This document shows positions 34,601 through 43,019 of a DNA stretch of 64,000 nt, in pieces (positions within the stretch are counted from its first letter, which is position 1; each line of letters opens with the position of its first letter). Made by a program: the position numbers and the translations under genes. The notes below the pieces were generated by a model. It did not search any database, had not been told where the DNA came from, and saw only the letters and a program-made list of their open reading frames with translations. This DNA comes from Haemonchus contortus (Eukaryota; Nematoda; Chromadorea; Rhabditida; Trichostrongylidae). The stretch covers positions 21,796,960-21,860,959 of the forward strand of contig LS997564.1 in assembly GCA_000469685.2 (NCBI GenBank), in the 5' to 3' direction.

Positions 34601-35092
34601 TCAGGGGGCATTGCGAACTTACGATATTGAAGATATGTGTTAGCGTAAGGCCGATGTACACTTTGACGATATCGCTGGCGTTGAAAACTGGTCGCACAGC
34701 CTTATCGTAGTCTTGTAGCAAATACCTGCAAGACGGCATAGCTGCGAATATCTGTGGCTTTCAAATGTAGACTTAGGCTTGAAAATCGTAGCCCCTAATG
34801 TAGACTAATTTTTTTACTCACCGGAACAGTTTCTGTTCGTCATTAATACCGAACTTCCCAAGATCGACATCGGCCACGCTTGAGCGACTGGGTATAACAG
34901 GCAATTCAGCTGAAGGAATATCAGTCGGTGAAAAGAGAATAGTGATTGACAAAGAGGTAACATGAAAGCCCCAAACCCACAGTTGTCAACCAGTTGCGCA
35001 CTTGCGAGAATGACTAGCTGAAGCAGCACATACATGACTGAAGCCGAGGCCACGCCCCACGGCTGTAGGAGTGAAAATGGGAAGGATGGCAT
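25889..35092 (-). CDS. Nicotinic acetylcholine receptor-like subunit (non-alpha)
   Basis: Twelve exons join in phase to about 470 residues: 35092-34981, 34909-34822, 34725-34623, 31737-31583, 29968-29907, 29845-29747, 29694-29577, 29487-29400, 28434-28290, 28227-28131, 26297-26141, 26077-25889 (stop TGA). The order is a signal peptide (VLLQLVILASA), a ligand-binding domain with WVEQSWLDERIQWEP and WTPDIVLYN, and a Cys-loop C-x13-C (CHMDVAKFPFDHQFC, residues about 186-200). TM1 contains RRRTLFFMYNIVAPC. TM2 contains GEKVTLGLTVLLAYSVFSF, where Glu next to Lys and Leu at 9' are cation-channel features. TM3, a short loop with IPRWLEVLGF, and TM4 (DRLFFTVTLALNGG, about 435-456) follow. Loop C lacks the adjacent Cys pair, so this is a non-alpha-type subunit, perhaps of the DEG-3 or orphan ACR groups. 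A second Met at 35035 could also start the protein. Confidence 0.93.
27414..27796 (+). mobile_element. GATTGCGATGGAAG MITE, complete copy in receptor intron
   Basis: Nearly full-length match to 13907-14280. The ends (CCGGAATCTTCTCCCC and CCGGGAGAAGTTCCG) are imperfect inverses. It lies in the intron between the TM3 exon and the loop exon of the receptor gene. Confidence 0.8.
28540..28627. repeat. (AAC)n microsatellite
   Basis: Imperfect AAC/CAG triplets for about 90 bp, in the receptor intron between the exons at 29400 and 28434. It is intronic and so not a coding poly-Asn/Gln tract. Confidence 0.9.
28655..28966. mobile_element. Foldback MITE with GCGCGTGTCC inverted ends
   Basis: CGTTGCGCGTGTCCATCG near 28676 is mirrored by CGACGGACACGCGCAACG near 28929. 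Outer GCTCATACA motifs flank both sides. An inner pair (GCGGGGCATACGATTTGCG / CAAATCGTTCG) is weaker. Confidence 0.7.
29086..29382 (+). mobile_element. tRNA-derived SINE, antisense in receptor intron
   Basis: It starts with an A-box-like GGTGGTGTAGAGGCAAGTGG and has a B-box GTTCGAATCC near 29131. A tRNA-unrelated body (CTGCCTATGCCAACCAAGCC; GGTACCAGATCGGTCTAGGA) and a tail ending near GACGCCAAAAGACT follow. Three other copies lie in the window (13728, 47105, 56217). Confidence 0.8.
30143..30233. mobile_element. GC-rich foldback MITE, CATAGTCCACGA termini, copy 2
   Basis: Perfect inverted ends CATAGTCCACGA / TCGTGGACTATG around CGACCAGTCGC repeats, as at 7832-7982 but shorter. It sits in the receptor intron between the exons at 31583 and 29968. 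Confidence 0.8.
30350..30600 (+). repeat. About 250-bp direct repeat, copy 1
   Basis: GTCGCGTCGCGG, GAATGTAGCAG, GTATGAAGAACGCTA and GGTCCGCGACAG occur in the same order and spacing at 31160-31420. The copies lie about 810 bp apart in one intron. Confidence 0.75.
31160..31420 (+). repeat. About 250-bp direct repeat, copy 2
   Basis: See 30350-30600. This copy carries an A-rich stretch not present in the first. Confidence 0.75.
32408..33200 (-). pseudogene. Frameshifted coding-like tract in receptor intron
   Basis: Three overlapping minus frames look protein-like in succession. 33200-32991 is Cys-containing (NCSCENKTCSPNLELMAA). 33066-32641 reads FRDRMSIKVHAPPSLNEYLP. 32755-32408 ends in a Ser-rich stretch and hydrophobic tail (SNVNFVFAGAALASLLQPLL) such as a GPI-anchor or membrane signal. 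No stop-free route covers all three. It may be a decayed retrocopy of a secreted or GPI-linked protein, or splice variants of an unknown nested gene. Family not recognised. Confidence 0.3.
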
Positions 35093-35099
35093 ATTGTGG

Positions 35100-37140
35100 G
35101 ACAGAGTCTTATATTCCTGGAAACTATTATATAAAAAAGAAACTAATCTATCACAAATGGATAGAGCGCTAGAGTAAATATTTAACGGATAAAAGAGCTG
35201 CGCATTGCAAAGCTTTACTACAGATTACAATTCTTGGAATATTCCTGAAATTTTCTTCACACCGACTGTAATTAATGTAGCGACACGTAGATATAGTTGG
35301 TTGGATTTGAGCAGGACGATGCACATTGAAATAAAATCACGGCAGAAGATTTTTTAAAAAATTTTCCCGAAACCTCAGTGAGCCACTTCCATAGTCTAAT
35401 GACATTCGACATTTTTCGTTTCGTATAAGTTGCTCAGGAAAAAAACTACGATGAATGGAAACTTCCATGGTTTTGCATTGATATGAAGGTTGGTGCCAAC
35501 AAACATAGTTAGTGTTTGCCGTTTTATGAAGGTACGGCGGAACAACAAAAATACTGAAGAGCCTAAAATTCATTCGCCATCGACTATTATGCACACTAGC
35601 ATTTTTTCAGAGTTCCGAAGCAGACGCCTGCGGTTGAAAGGAACCGGTCGAGTTTTACACTAAAATTTCATCATGAACACCGCTCTGGATTGAAGTCGTA
35701 GTCTCATGGAGCGAGCCGTGGAGCCTTCCCATCCGAAATCTGGGTATTCAAGGCGTACGTTAGTCGACGTCGACGAACTATTAAAAAGGAAGCGAATGAG
35801 CTTATGAGTCTCAAAAATGATTTGCCCTACTCCATCACAATTCGCTTTTGAAGGAGGCATCATGTCTTTCTATAAAATGCCCATTGTACCACTCGAAGCT
35901 ATCCCTTTTTGATTTACCTTGGCCTACCTCCCGCATCCTTTTCGCATTGGATGCTCTAGAACAGGAAAATAGGGGTTATGAATTTCGGACTCCGGCCCCA
36001 CACATAATAAAACAGAGGTTATGAATATATACACATACACATACACATACACACATACACATATGCCCACACAAACACCCGACACACTGGGCACCAACCC
36101 AGTCCTAGCGAAGTCCTGCTCAAGCCATGTGTGTACGAGTAACTTGGTTCATTCCTCACCTACTCCAGATTGGGCATAGTTGTACTGGAATTAGCGCGCT
36201 CCGCCCCTAATCCTGCCACCTAGGATCATTCCTTCTCTCACCTGCACCCCTGACAAAATAGATCTTCTAAGTCCAAAACGTCAATTTTCACGCAGGCCGA
36301 GCTCCCTGTGAGCGAAGTCCAGTCGTACCACTTTCTAAAAGTGTTCTCACTCGCCGCCTGTACCCCTACTAAGGTTGAATGCTATAACTCCGATATGTCA
36401 GATTTTCACGAACCCACTAACCAACAGGCACAGATAACGTGTGTGGGAGGTAGGATTGTGTGAATGCGTACGTCAGGCGCTTAACTCTTTCAAGCGAATC
36501 AGTTGAAGCATGATAGCCTACTCCCAGGATAGAAGCGATATAACGATCCGGATTCCAGAAAGCAAAATTAAGCCCACGTAATACAAACTCGTCTTGTGAC
36601 CTGCAGACGGGAGTCGAGGCCTTTCTGTGAATTCGTAGCTCGCCGACACCGCCTGGAACCCACCTGCTGCACACGCGCAGCGACCATGCTGGAGGAATTT
36701 TTTCGGTTTTTTGAGAATTAAGAAGATTGGGAGGACTCTATCACGTACCATTAACATGGAAACGCCCGTCATTTATAGAAGAAACTCTGGGTGACCTTAC
36801 AGTCATTCAGACGTATCCATTATTCCGGACAGAAACTTATAGGTGGCAACTACCAGAGACAATTTTTGATTCCTATTAGTTAGTCGTAGCAATAATCCTG
36901 ACATTGGTTAATGAGAAAATGCGGTAGTACGCCACTGAACATGGCCCACATAACTTATTAAAAATGTAATAGAATTTCTGAGTTCTGCCTTTCATCACAC
37001 TGCTACTTGCCATTCGTCAATTTCTCTAGCTTTCAGAAAGAGTAAACTCCCTAGACTGCCGTCAATCACTTGTCGCTGTCAACGTTTAACGACTGTTATT
37101 TTATGGATTAAAGGCTTTCCTGATGGTGGAGAGGAAAGGT
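35100..37140. other. Region upstream of the receptor gene
   Basis: The receptor promoter is presumably just above 35092, but no TATA or distinctive element stands out. A CACATA microsatellite lies at about 36029-36065. It follows a GGGGTTATGAATTTCGG-type phrase that recurs near 30920 and 31070, marking a small dispersed repeat. Short open frames at 35337-35594 and 35660-35863 (minus) show no domain. Confidence 0.4.
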
Positions 37141-37144
37141 ACTT

Positions 37145-37667
37145 CTTAAAGATGTGTGTCACATATCACGATAATTTTTAGGTACCCGTTTTTATTCGTA
37201 AAGCGGAAGTATAGATTGAGAACAGTTCATCGGTAGTGAAGGAAGCAAGAGAACTCGCCGATTTCGAGAAAAGTATGGCACCTCAACAGTAGGGAAAATA
37301 GAGCTTGGACGAGATTGTCATGACGGAAATTACATGGAACGGGTATTCAGACGAGATTTCAGTCATTGCATCGCGCAAAGAGCTGACTACATCAAGCCAA
37401 AACTGTACAGAACTGTCTTTCTCTGTAGCTATGGGTCATGACAAGCTCTTTGAATTTCCTACATGGGTTCCCTTGTGATCGGTGCAGTCTCTATAATGAC
37501 GGTAAAACTCGTCCGAGCATACACACGGGCCAATCTTTGAGCCTTTATAACTCCTTAACTAGGCCGTTTTCCGACATAATAGTGAAAGATATGGTATACG
37601 CGGGGACCTCAAATTAATCCCGTGGGGGAATCTTAGAAAGAATTTTTATCGTGAAGTGTGCCTTTAA
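37145..37667. mobile_element. TTAAAGGCAC-family MITE, complete
   Basis: It begins TTAAAGATGTGTGTCAC and ends TATCGTGAAGTGTGCCTTTAA. The body matches 51594-52099 almost throughout (e.g. AAGCGGAAGTATAG, CATGGGTTCCCTTGTGATCG, TAGGCCGTTTTCCGACAT). Confidence 0.8.
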
Positions 37668-38271
37668 ATGTTCGAGCGAGGTGGTAGGACTGGACTCCGC
37701 CACAGGAGGTGAGTCGCGAGCGAAAATATTCATTTGAAGTTCGCCCCTATCAAATTTGAACGGGCGTAGGATGGGAATGCTGATAGGTGGTGGCACCGCG
37801 ATACCATGAATGGTGCCGCGATACCGTGAATGCGCTTGGAGGAAGGCAACGACATTTTGCCCCTTGTGACCAACTCTTTACGCTATTGCGGCGACCGGCA
37901 TCTCGTCAAAATACTATATAAATCCAGATTTTGTTTGACAACCTCCTGAACACCTCTACGCGACATATAAAAATTTGGAGCAATTCTTTCAAAACCGACT
38001 TCATTGTTGCGATAAATCATTTTCTTGATAATCTTCGGATCCGCGGAATATTGACAGCACTTGGCCGGCCCACATTCGAAAGAGACGGATGATGCCCTCG
38101 TTTCTCGTATTGTGCAACTATTCTTGTTACTGTTCTGTCGTTGATATGAAATCTTCTCAAATCCTCAACACCACAAAACCCCTGGTCGGGTGCGCGATAG
38201 TTGCAGGATGTGGGAACAGTCGTATTTCTTCACGAAGGTTGATTCAGGAGTTATGATATATTCACAGCAGT

Positions 38272-38276
38272 ACATG
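38272..38276. repeat. Target-site duplication, left copy (ACATG)
   Basis: ACATG directly abuts the outer edge of the left LTR and is repeated exactly at 41992-41996 beyond the right LTR. Five bases is the usual duplication length for Ty3/gypsy and BEL/Pao integrases. Confidence 0.9.
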
Positions 38277-38664
38277 TATCAATGGTTGTGGTAGAAGTAC
38301 TCGCCAGTTTCTTGCGGTTGCGTGGGATGACCGAACACTCATAAACAGTAATACTTTATTCGGCACAGTAAGACGTTCACTCGGTAGATGGGAATAGCTC
38401 CGGCGGTTGATGCTTGAAGAAGAAGTCGAAGAAGACGTCGAAGGAAGACCCCGCTCTCGTCGCACCGACGCTTTTATAGCATTGCTCCTAGTACGTTTAC
38501 ATACATAGCTGCCGCAAAGAGTCCTATGTTTTGCCGGCGTTGACAAACGTTTACATACATAACTGCCTCGAAGAGCCTTAAGTCAAATATCTTTTTTCGT
38601 TCAAATCTATCAACTTTAACATTACACTAAATTATAACATTACATTCAGTCGGCGTTGACGACA
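38277..38664 (-). repeat. 3' LTR (388 bp)
   Basis: Direct copy of 41606-41991. On the minus strand it begins TGTCGTCAACGCCGACTGAA and ends CCATTGATA. AATAAA is at 38355-38360 and TATAAAAG at 38471-38478 (minus strand), giving U3-R-U5 order. Confidence 0.93.
38355..38360 (-). terminator. AATAAA in the 3' LTR
   Basis: Poly(A) signal about 110 bp downstream of the LTR TATA box. In this LTR it would end the element's transcript. Confidence 0.75.
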
Positions 38665-38699
38665 CTCCGGCCGCCAAATGGCCCTCATGATATCACTTT

Positions 38700-39860
38700 C
38701 CCTGCGATCTTTCTGCAGCTGCGACTTCCAGCCTCCACAGTTGCTTTTGTATTTTTTGAGTGCGTGCGACCGCGATGTATTTCGTATTGGGAACATTGCA
38801 CACAGCTCGATGGTGGAAGCCTCCATCGTTTCGACTCAGGTCTTGAAGGCTGAATCAATCAACCTAAAACAATAAAAACATTCACGCGTGCGGTATCGAC
38901 ACTCGTGGCCATCAGGGCCTTCCAAACAATGCTTACACCAACCCTTTTCCTAGATCATCCTTAAACGCTTATTCCTATTACGTATGCAAGGGCATGCATC
39001 AAAAAATGATCTCCTTCAGCTTCACAAGACGCGCACCTTCTCCACGCGGGGAAAGCGTTTGAGATCATCTAGCATCTTACGCCATCTTTTCTGCATAAGT
39101 GGTTTTGACGCATCGATCCTACGACCATTCAGACTCGGTTCACCATTCCTTGGTTAGTACTCCGTCTTCGCAATCCACTGCTTGGTACTTGTCATCGCTA
39201 GATTCTTCTGCAACTTCATTCAAAATTCTCTCCCATCAATGCCGGTCATCAACTAGACCGCCTGCCTCGCTATCTTCACCATTTTCATAGACCCTTGCCG
39301 GCGCGATTTCTTCTACTATGGGCTCTACATTTTTACTCATGTGCTCTTCAACACTTCTCCTTCTTTTCTTCTGATTCTTTTCCGAGCTTGACCATTTCCA
39401 ACTTTTGAGCTTCTATAACTTTTCCGAGGTTCTCTAATTCCAGGCGAGGGAAAGCAAGCTGATCATGAAAAGACTCGAGTTTCTTCTCATGAACTCTCCG
39501 AACCTGGGAGCTCGTTGTAGGAATCAATGACTTCACTTCTCGTTCTTGGTTTTCTAGCAGCTCCGTCACGTCACGTTGGCTGATGACCAAGTCCTTAATC
39601 TCATCTGTTCCAAAGGGATACTCGCGTTTACGCGTTCTTTCTCTTGAAATTCCGATTCATCATTAAACTCCATGATGCACCCGTAAGGTAGGCTCGTAAT
39701 CATATACCTTAATCCCATGCAAAGGATTCTTTCCTTCGTCACCTCCCCCCTTTGCAAACATTGTGTTGTTAAACACATTTGCTCTCCTGCAGAAGCTCAG
39801 AAGGATGCCTTTGTTCCTAAGGATGCGAAGCATCTTCTCATCTATCCCTCGGCGATCCTC
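38700..39860 (-). pseudogene. Coiled coil plus gag-like zinc-binding cluster (retroelement)
   Basis: Downstream of the helicase, minus-strand frames 39863-39663 and 39590-39348 (same frame, interrupted by stops) encode a Glu/Lys/Leu-rich coiled coil (RRVHEKKLESFHDQLAFPRL; GKVIEAQKLEMVKLGKES). About 38870-39040 then gives C-x2-C-type clusters: CASCEAEGDHF, and CKHCLEGPDGHECRYR followed by ECFYC (Cys codons at 38937-38935, 38928-38926 and 38871-38869). Paired Cys/His clusters of this spacing followed by CFYC resemble the C-terminal nucleic-acid-binding end of BEL/Pao-type Gag. Frames shift and stops occur. The coiled coil could be Gag or a separate product. Confidence 0.55.
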
Positions 39861-40039
39861 CACCGCATATTCATTCCGTCAATTTCCTCTCTATGAGAAT
39901 CTATGAAAAGCCACGTCTGATCAAGCAAGCACTGATCTCTCCACCTCAGTATGGCCACATGAGTTCGCTGCACTTCTTGATGCATCTGTACTGGAAAAGG
40001 CATGCGCATTTCCATTTCACCAAACAAGTCACGACTATT

Positions 40040-41003
40040 TTAAAACATCATAGCACACATGAACAAGTCCAGAAGGCAAGCATCATCAGCATCCACCAAA
40101 CCCTTCTTTATCTCTCTTTCCCACAAGTGATACTTACCGGGTTTTTGTCTCCCTACGCGACCACGCCGCTGCGTCCATGAGGCTTGGTTAATGCGTATTG
40201 TTTCCATTCTCACGTGGCCATCGAAGCACCTGTACGTCCTCTTAATGCCCAGGTATACCACAACGTCAATGTTAAGGTTGGCTCCCACCTCCACTATATC
40301 CGTTGCCACTATGATCTTCTGACTTACCTTGAGCTTATTGAGCCTAACCACAGCTACGTCATCCGTGCTTCTAACTAATTGTATCACTGGGCATGGAACC
40401 TTCCGTTGCAGTCGCTTCGCAATTCCCTCGGCTCCCAACTTGCCCTCTGCCGCAGGCACCAAGTACAATACGCTCAGCCCCTCTCCGGCTTCGGTAAGGC
40501 AAACAACCTCCGCTTTGTTGCGTGCTTCATTCTCATCAGCGGCTTTGATTTCGTGGCCAGTGATGGTGTAATTTAATTGGCTGTCACATTTCTCTCCGAA
40601 GTCTCTTTGTTTCCACTTTCGCAACGTAGCAGACATGTAAACTACGGGAGTTTATTCAGGGTGTTCTTCCGACTGGTACGTGTATTTTACAAACAACATA
40701 GTCTCAAACTGTTTCACGTGTGCTTCATCCACTATTACTATTCCATATCTATCCACGTACCGTGGTCCATTAATCAGGCTGTGTGCTAAATACCCGCGAG
40801 CTATTACAGTAAGCAAAGTATCAACTCTACAGTGCTCAGGCCGCGCTTTGGACGTAAGGCTCCTTGCGTACACCTTATTCTCATCCAACACTTCCATGAG
40901 CTGCTATTTCATTTGTTTGCACGGTTATGAGCACTTTCTTCTTCTCTTTCAAAGCTTCTCGCGCCATGTTCACAGCAACTTCACTGGTTTTTCCTGCTCC
41001 CGG
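40040..41003 (-). pseudogene. Flavivirus NS3-like DEAH helicase domain, endogenous, broken
   Basis: SF2 helicase motifs appear in family order on the minus strand. Walker A LPGAGKT is at about 41006-40986. DEAH in VIVDEAHV is at 40729-40718. SATL (motif III) is at 40633-40622, ATDIVEVGANL (motif V) at about 40306-40274, and QRRGRVGR (motif VI) at 40171-40148. The YxSATL, DIxExGAN and QRRGRVGR signatures are those of Flaviviridae-type NS3, which unwinds viral RNA during replication; potyvirus-type helicases are the nearest alternative but usually lack the protease found here upstream. Breaks: one frame change near 40900, a stop at 40654-40652 and a stop at 40042-40040. No longer functional as written. 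Confidence 0.92.
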
Positions 41004-41060
41004 GAGCGCCAGCACATACGTAACATGGCTGCCCACTGTGATCACGAGGATGTCATCATG

Positions 41061-41606
41061 CTAGGTTGCGTATAGTATCTCAACCTGCCTTTGTTGGCCA
41101 ATTAGTACGTCACACAGTACGCCGGCCAATTTGAAGTTTCCATTTCGCGCGACGTAAAAGGGGGAGCCTGATAATGTTTCTCGATAGTATTCCCTACCGG
41201 GCATACTCGCCAGAAAATACCCTTCCATGGTCTTATACAACCACGTGGTGAAAAGCTGGGTCTCTTCACGGTTCACAAGCATTACCGCGATCGTTTATCC
41301 ATCTCTGAGCCCAGAGATGTTGAGCAACCCACCCCAGGTCACAAGATCCCGTGTGACTGAGTACAGCGCAGGCTGGATCTTTCTGCCATTCGGCAGCCAT
41401 CGGCAACTCCTCCCAGTAACGTGAGCCTTACTGTGTATTATACCATCTTCGAGCACAACTCGTCCAGCGCAGGAGCGCCATCCCAGCAAATTCTGGTACA
41501 CAGCATACACTCCATTGTTCAACATCACTGTCTTTATACCTCCTTCTGTGACTACACCTGGTACGCTGCTCTGCGTATCTTGTATCCTTCCCAGCCGATG
41601 CACCAT
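41061..41606 (-). pseudogene. Flavivirus NS3-like serine protease domain, endogenous, broken
   Basis: The frame 41606-41295 carries a His in KAHVTG (41423-41421) and an Asp in TRDLVTWGG (41348-41346). In the same frame, 41282-41061 carries the nucleophile Ser in LSGSPF (41171-41169), followed by YVARNGNFKLAG. The spacings His-Asp 25, Asp-Ser about 59 and Ser to Walker A Lys about 60 fit the NS3 protease-helicase layout well. Flaviviral NS3 protease needs a separate membrane cofactor (NS2B in flaviviruses), and I see none here. A TAA (41297-41295) lies between Asp and Ser and a TAG (41063-41061) at the protease-helicase linker. The first ATG spans the LTR/PBS boundary, so translation may have begun right there. 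Confidence 0.85.
41588..41605 (-). promoter_or_regulatory. Primer binding site, tRNA-Gly-like
   Basis: On the minus strand TGGTGCATCGGCTGGGAA follows the 5' LTR with no gap. It starts TGG (complement of tRNA CCA), and its complement ends CCGATGCACCA, the acceptor 3' strand expected of a metazoan glycine tRNA. This fixes the LTR boundary and the orientation. Confidence 0.85.
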
Positions 41607-41991
41607 ATCAATGGTTGTGGTAGAAGTACTCGCCAGTTTGTTGCGGTTGCGTGGGATGTCCGAACACTCGTAGAGAGTAATACTTTATTCGACACAGTAG
41701 GAAGTTGACTCGATAAATGGGAACAGCTCCGGTGGTTGACGCTTGAAGAAGTTGAAGAAGACGTCAAAAGAAGACTCCGCTCTCGTCGCACCGACGCTTT
41801 TATAACATTGCTCCTAGCACATTTACATACATAGCTGCCGCGAAGAGACTTATATTTTGTCGGCGTTGACAAATGTTTACATACATAGCTGCCGCGAAGA
41901 GCTTCATGTGAAACATCTTTCTTCGTTCGCACCTATCAACATTTAATATTTCACTAAATTATAGCATTCCATTCAGTCGGTGTTGACGACA
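41606..41991 (-). repeat. 5' LTR (386 bp)
   Basis: Matches 38277-38664 over its full length with about 11% differences. On the minus strand U3 carries TATAAAAG at 41804-41797 and the R/U5 side AATAAA at 41699-41694. It ends CCATTGATA directly before the primer binding site. Confidence 0.93.
41797..41804 (-). promoter_or_regulatory. TATA box in the 5' LTR
   Basis: TATAAAAG on the minus strand, conserved in the other LTR. Transcription would begin about 25-30 bp further, near 41770, leaving a leader of about 165 bases before the protease frame. Confidence 0.75.
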
Positions 41992-41996
41992 ACATG
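41992..41996. repeat. Target-site duplication, right copy (ACATG)
   Basis: Exact match to 38272-38276. Confidence 0.9.
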
Positions 41997-42238
41997 TTTG
42001 TCCAGCTTCACCCAATTATATGTCATGCATCTTGAACAGGAATTCATAGGCTATCAAAAAACACGTAGAATTGGCAAACGATACATCGCAGCCACCCTCT
42101 ATAGTGAAGACAGTGCACTCTCAACATGACCGGCACAACAAGGCCGCTTTGGATATGTAAGTTTGGCCTAACCACCCTTGGAGCCCTCATTGCGCCCTGT
42201 CTAGACCGTCTTTAAAGGCACAGTTCACGACAGAAATA

Positions 42239-42835
42239 TTAGGTTGACGCATAATTATTACGGATTTTTTCGCGGCTATTTTTCTCCCGATAGAAATCGA
42301 ATATTGAGTTCGAGTTTCTTCTAGAAATGATCTACTTGATTTCCTCTACAAGAATATACTCAAAAACCATCCGCATGTTCGCGAAATTAGGCCTAACTAC
42401 TTCAAGAGAGATTAGGAGGTGGCACAGTCATTCCGCGATCTCAGTAACTTTTCGGCGATCGAACAATCAGCCAGAGCCAACCAAGAAATGGGATTTGCAC
42501 CTAAATCTGCCATACTCACCACCAGAAACTTTCATGGATTATCTCGGATTATCTCGTCAACCGTTCATCGAAAAAATAGCTCGAGAATAGAAGTTACGTC
42601 GATTCGGATGACTTGATGGCCGATGTCAAGGCGTGGATCGCCCGTAAGAATCGAAACTTCTTCGCTTTCGCGATCCGAATAACTGATCAATGGAAAGCAG
42701 TGCTCGACGTAAATGGTGAACAAGTTCCGGAGTAATTATTTGAATATGTCTTTGTTTAGAATTTCTATAGTTTCTTTCAGTAAAATTTGCTGGAAAGAAT
42801 CCGCAATAATTATGCATAAACCTAATATATAGAGG
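42239..42835 (+). mobile_element. Mariner-type transposon remnant
   Basis: Left end TTAGGTTGACGCATAATTAT (42239) and the inverse ATAATTATGCATAAACCTAA near 42807-42830 bound about 590 bp. Broken frames inside recall the C-terminal half of mariner transposase: LPYSPPETFMDYLGL, then DVKAWIARKNRNFFAF and DQWKAVLDVNGEQVPE (about 42620-42736). The catalytic DDD/E region is not readable, so the copy is dead. Confidence 0.7.
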
Positions 42836-42886
42836 CAGGTAAAATGTAGGGGTAATAGAAAATATCCTTACTACATATAAAGCGCT

Positions 42887-42887
<1 letters not shown>

Positions 42888-42917
<30 letters not shown>
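42888..42917. repeat. (CTGT)n microsatellite
   Basis: Seven or eight CTGT units just before the satellite region. Confidence 0.95.
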
Positions 42918-42918
<1 letters not shown>

Positions 42919-43019
42919 ACGGAAATTCGAGATAACCTGAAGTAACACCTGGAGAAGTCGGGTCAAGTTTGGAATAGGTTGAGCATAGGGTAAGTGCAAC
43001 AGAGCACATGTGAGCTTGG

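Larger units (their letters stand above)
38277..41991 (-). mobile_element. LTR retroelement carrying flavivirus-like NS3 sequence
   Basis: A 3.7-kb insertion read on the minus strand: 5' LTR 41991-41606, primer binding site, about 2.94 kb interior, 3' LTR 38664-38277, flanked by ACATG duplications. The interior encodes an NS3-like protease and helicase, then a coiled coil and a gag-like Cys/His cluster. I see no reverse transcriptase, RNase H or integrase, so this copy needed enzymes in trans or is internally deleted. By hand the two LTRs differ at roughly 43 of about 385 positions plus two small gaps, so the insertion is old. The polypurine tract expected before the 3' LTR is weak (GGCGGCCGGAG). 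LTR-bounded structure: very sure. That the viral sequence travelled inside a mobile family rather than reaching one copy: inference. Confidence 0.9.

Noticed and set aside
38665..38690. Polypurine tract before the 3' LTR
   Set aside because: Only GGCGGCCGGAG with pyrimidines mixed in. Too weak to annotate as a feature.
41552..41932. 126-codon minus-strand ORF over the 5' LTR
   Set aside because: It is LTR sequence in another frame; the parallel ORF at 38262-38546 is the same LTR shadow.
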